Source: Ptychodera flava (taxonomy: Eukaryota; Hemichordata; Enteropneusta; Ptychoderidae). Taken from it: 64,000 nt of DNA. A model generated the notes under the pieces. The model saw only the letters and a program-made list of their open reading frames with translations, did no database searches and was not told the origin of the DNA. How positions within the stretch are numbered: the stretch's first letter is position 1; every line of letters starts with the position of its first letter. This document shows, piece by piece, positions 59,974 to 64,000 of this stretch. The stretch spans positions 19,351,599 through 19,415,598 of the forward strand of contig NC_091933.1 in the NCBI RefSeq assembly GCF_041260155.1, read 5' to 3'. A program made the position numbers and the translations under genes.

Positions 59974-62470
59974 AAACAAGTCATCGTTGATGACACAGTC
60001 CCCACTTGTTAATGGGTACTTTGATTACATGTCCTAAGAGGATAGAGTCCTCTTCATTTATTAGGTCTGTGATAAAAATACTTTGATACAGATGGCGCTC
60101 AATGGCCAAGAATGAGTTCCATGGTGATGAAAACATAAAACCAATGTAGGCCACCATCCTAAAGTTCATAAAATGAGTCAACTAGGAATTAATCAACAGG
60201 ATGTTGCAAAACATTTTTGCATACAATTCTAACACTTGACAGATTATCACTGGTACCATATTTCATAAAGTTTGATGCAGTATTTACAACACTATGAGAT
60301 CAACATCTGTATCAAGTTTCATCACATTTGACGTTGTATTAATTTGTGGCTATATCACCCTAATTAGGAAAGTTCATTACTTATGCAATTACAAATTAAT
60401 TAAAATGACACTGATAATGTCTTTTTCAATGTTAAAGCAATGTGACCTTACTGTTTAAAAAATCAATATGTATATGTATGACGTAAGTCAATGTACATGT
60501 ACCAACTTTGAATAAGATCAGTTGAGACTTGCCAGAGTTATGGCTCTCGACATGAAACAACCATAACAAAATTGCTACCATGTGGCCATATTGGACCATC
60601 TCGTGAAACCAATCGACATACATATGTATAAATAAGTCAATGTCCTTGTACCAACTTTGAATAAATTTGCTTGATACCGGTACATGTCTGAGTTATGGTT
60701 CCGGACATGAAAAAATCGGAAAAAAATGGCCACACGGCGGCCATATTGGATTGTATCATAAAACAAATCAATGTGCATATGTATTATATAGGTCAATGTC
60801 CTTGTACAAAGTTTGAATAAAATCGGTGAATACAATTAGTTGAGACATGCCCAAGTTTTGGCTAAGGACACGAAAAAATTGTAACAAAATGGCTGCCATG
60901 CAGCCATATTGGCTCATATCAAGAAACAAATTGACATACATATGTATGACATAGGTTAATGTCCTTGTACCAACTTTGAATAAAATCGGTTAAGATATGC
61001 CTTAGAGTATTATGGCCCTCGACATGAAAAACTCGTAACAAAATGGCCACACAGCAGCCATATTTGATCGTATCACATAACAAATTGACATGCATATGTA
61101 TGACATTAGTCAATCTCCTTGTACCAACTTTGAATAAAACCCGTTGAAACATGTCTGAGTTACTGCTCTGTACATGAAAACATCGTAATAAAATGGCCGC
61201 CTAGCGGCCATATTGGATTGTATCACATAACAAATCGACGTACATATGTAAGACATAGGTCAATGTCCTTGTACCAACTTTGAATAAAATCGGTTGAGAT
61301 ATGCCTGAGTTATGCCTCTGCATTTGAAAATATCGTAACAAAATGGCCACACAGCAGCCATATTTGATCGTATCACAAAACAAATTGACATGCATATCTA
61401 TGACATTGGTCAATGTCCTTGTACCAACTTTGAATAAAATCGGTTGAAACATGTCTGAGTTATGGCTCTGTACATGAAAAAATCGTAATAAAATGGCCGC
61501 CTGGCGGCCATATTGGATCTTATCACAAAACAAAATGACGTGCATATCTATGACATTGGTCAATGTCCTTGTACCAACTTTGAATAAAATCGGTTGCAAC
61601 ATGTCTGAGATCTGGCTCTGTACATGAAAAAATCGTAATAAAATGGCCGCCTGGCGGCCATATTGGATCGTATCACAAACAAATTGATGTGCATATCTAT
61701 GACATTGGTCAATGTCCTTGTACCAACTTTGAATAAAATCGGTTAAAACATGTCTGAGTTATGGCTCTGTACATGAAAAAATCGTAATAAAATGGCCGCC
61801 TGGCGGCCATATTGGATCGTATCACAAAACAAATTGACGTGCATATCTATGACATTGGTCAATGTCCTTGTACCAACTTTGAATAAAATCGGTTGTAACA
61901 TGTCTGAGTTATGGCTCTGTACATGAAAAAATCGTAATAAAATGGCCGCCTGGCGGCCATATTGGATCGTATCACAAAACAAAATGACGTGCATATCTAT
62001 GACATTGGTCAATGTCCTTGTACCAACTTTGAATAAAATCGGTTGTAACATGTCTGAGTTATGGCTCTGTACATGAAAAAATCGTAATAAAATGGCCGCC
62101 TGGCGGCCATATTGGATCGTATCACAAAACAAAATGACGTGCATATCTATGACATTGGTCAATGTCCTTGTACCAACTTTGAATAAAATCGGTTGAAACA
62201 TGTCTGAGTTATGGCTCTGTACATGAAAAAATCGTAATAAAATGGCCGCCTGGCGGCCATATTGGATCGTATCACAAAACAAATCGACGTGCATCTGTAT
62301 GACATATGAAGTAATCCTTGTACAGTAAGTTTGAATGAAATCGCTTCTTGCATCTCTGAGATATCTGCGTGAACGGACGGACGCACGCACACACGCACGC
62401 ACGGACGCACACACGCACGGACATGACCAAACCTATAAGTCCCCCCGGACGGTGTCCGTGGGGACTAAAA
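59974..62470 (+). mobile_element. Helentron-like element with 150-bp tandem core and 3' hairpin
   Basis: A 5' block (59974-60440, also found at 13741-14340) begins with CAGTCCCCACTTGTTAAT. An array of ~150-bp units follows (60440-62330), then a GGACGGACG/CACGCACG simple repeat (62370-62420). The end is a hairpin whose arms AGTCCCC-CGGAC and GTCCG-GGGGACT lie at 62438-62466. The 5' AGTCCCCAC (59997-60005) is inverted as GTGGGGACT (62458-62466). Subterminal inverted repeat, minisatellite core, microsatellite and terminal palindrome are the layout of Helentron-associated non-autonomous elements. No helicase is encoded and the boundaries are approximate. Confidence 0.55.
60440..62330 (+). repeat. 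Array of thirteen ~150-bp units
   Basis: Anchor CTTGTACCAACTTTGAATAA recurs about thirteen times from ~60497 to ~62317. Each unit also has TGAGTTATGGCTCTG, ATGAAAAAATCGTAA, ATGGCCGCCTGGCGGCCATA (a GC palindrome) and GACATTGGTCAATGTC (another palindrome). The last seven units are almost identical with an exact 150-bp period. The first units are diverged and vary in length, so the array has grown or homogenised at its right side. Because 150 is divisible by three, one minus-strand frame stays open through several units; it is not a gene. Confidence 0.9.
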
Positions 62471-64000
62471 ACGAGGTGAAATTGAAGTTTTGGGTTTTAG
62501 AACACATTGAAATAATTACGCATAAAATTTTCCATGAAATTATTGAAATGACATTTCTTTGTAGTGTAAATGGTTAGCAAGTATACAGTATCGTCTTTAA
62601 TCTTATCAACATTTAGTAAAGGTGTGTTCTATTCACAAAGAGTGCATCTTAAACTCAGAGGTGCAATATTTTTAACTCAGATACATCAATAGTAAGTGTC
62701 ACACACTGACATGTTTAGGCTCCTTAATAAAAACACAGTTAAATATTTGTTTCTATCCCAAGTAAATTCAAGGCACATATCCATCAACTATTAGTATTTA
62801 AAAATGTTACATCAAAAATTGGAGATTAACAAGTTAAAAAGTGACCGGAGTCACCATACACTTCAAAAATGTTCTCACGGACGTGACGAAGATAGATGAT
62901 GTGGTTAAAGAGTCATCAATTGCTTAACAGTGAGCCATGATTGCAATCACGATTGAAACCTACGCGTAAAATGGTTTAAACCACACTTCCATCCTTTGCA
63001 GTGGTGAAGGTGGAACGTCCCACAGGGGCTGCGGGGATGTTACAAGGATAACGGTAGGGTCAGTTGACAATAAAAAGAACATACCATAAAACTGTTCTCT
63101 TATGGTAAACTCGTATTAGTTTTTAAAATTAACATAAAGTACCTTTCACTAGACATGAAATCAGTGTTTTGGTTCTCCCTAATCCCTATTTTGTCATGGT
63201 CTTGATAATGGCAAGATTAAGAACATGTTGTCAGTGTTTCTTTAGTGTCTCTGAGCTTCAAGGCTTTAATATTTTCTGGAATAGATAGTCATCTGCATTA
63301 CAAGTAACTTACAACGCATATTTCAGATGACCAGGAATTTCAATAATCGCCCATTTTCACATTCATGTGAAAAAGTGGCAGCTAAAAACAGATTTGTCAG
63401 CACAATTGGGTCAAAACTGATTCTTTTACATACAAGGATAAGTTCACGGTTCATTATCATTGGTATCCTATCAATGGATAGGCACAATGTTCATATCTAT
63501 TTGTACATAAGTTGCAGTAAAATCTTTGTAACGAATTATTAGAAATCAGGTATTGCATCACAGTATTATATCAGTCTTAGTACCCTGCAGGAGTCTTTAA
63601 TTTATTCAAATAATCAGTTTTTTTAATAATTTATGTTGCCGCAGTTGCTGAGAAAGTTGGCCTTCTGAGAACTTTTTAATTGAGAGTCATAGTACCTGTA
63701 ACTCCTGATGACTTTTTCGTATTGTTATTCTACCATAAAAATCAATGACCATAGTTTCTTGGTCTACCCCAACAGCATGTACATACATGTATAGTGGCTG
63801 GTGTTTCTTCTGCCAACACAGCTTGTAAACCCATAGCATGTATAGTTATCATTGACAATTTCATACATCTAATCTATACTGAATCAGGTCAGTGACAGAA
63901 CAATTACACCACATACATGCATCATGTACTACATGCTGATAGGGTATTCAAACTTACGGAATGGAGAGGACCAAAAACTAACGTAGTACATTCATGATAC
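62471..64000. other. No gene recognised
   Basis: AT-rich to the end of the window. Only short frames, with no splice-supported exon, repeat pair or terminal repeat identified. Confidence 0.5.

Noticed and set aside
60440-62330. CRISPR-like reading of regularly spaced repeats
   Set aside because: The whole 150-bp unit is repeated with no unique spacers, and the genome is an animal's.
61743-62414. 223-codon minus-strand open frame
   Set aside because: It runs through the 150-bp tandem units. The period is a multiple of three, so the frame stays open and the protein is one 50-residue phrase repeated. No domain or splice support.

Overview
The window is from a multicellular animal. Genes are split by GT/AG introns of several hundred bases to about 2 kb, the DNA is AT-rich, and simple repeats, hairpin elements and satellite-like arrays are dense. 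The gene set (ABHD6-type lipase, SLC46-type transporters, an intronless seven-helix gustatory-receptor-like protein) and the repeat style suggest a marine invertebrate deuterostome, most likely a hemichordate. Amphioxus or an echinoderm cannot be excluded. This is inference; no species marker was read.

Layout. 1-8.8 kb: no recognised gene. A terminal-inverted-repeat (TIR) element with a satellite core, itself interrupted by a foldback repeat, sits at the left edge. 8.8-10.3 kb: intronless seven-helix membrane protein, minus strand. 10.3-23.4 kb: gene-poor, with MITEs, two related arrays of a ~180-bp satellite (one inside a complete TIR element), and an unassigned promoter-like cluster near 15.1 kb. 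23.9-31.3 kb: a complete eight-exon ABHD6 gene, minus strand, rebuilt codon by codon (315 aa, catalytic triad intact). 34.1-40.1 and 47.8-53.5 kb: two tandem SLC46-family transporter genes, minus strand, each of five coding exons with identical intron phases (515 and 518 aa). 40.1-47.8 kb: repeats, including a LINE 3' end, a TTAA MITE, a 1.7-kb TIR element and a (CATA)n-bearing repeat. 53.5-55.0 kb: a cluster of palindromes just upstream of the second transporter. 55-64 kb: a candidate small secreted peptide, a tRNA-derived SINE, and a Helentron-like element carrying thirteen ~150-bp units.

The genes do not form a pathway. ABHD6 is a membrane monoacylglycerol lipase, the SLC46 pair are predicted solute carriers, and the 7TM protein is a possible chemoreceptor. 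The tandem SLC46 pair shows patchwork divergence (blocks at ~2% beside blocks at ~20%) that looks like gene conversion, and its introns have collected different small hairpin transposons since duplication. The most distinctive non-coding theme is a set of PIF/Harbinger-like elements (3-bp TAA/TTA target repeats) whose ends carry G-rich or T-tract motif arrays and whose centres are tandem arrays. Exon boundaries and reading frames were read directly. Family assignments rest on remembered protein families and were not searched.
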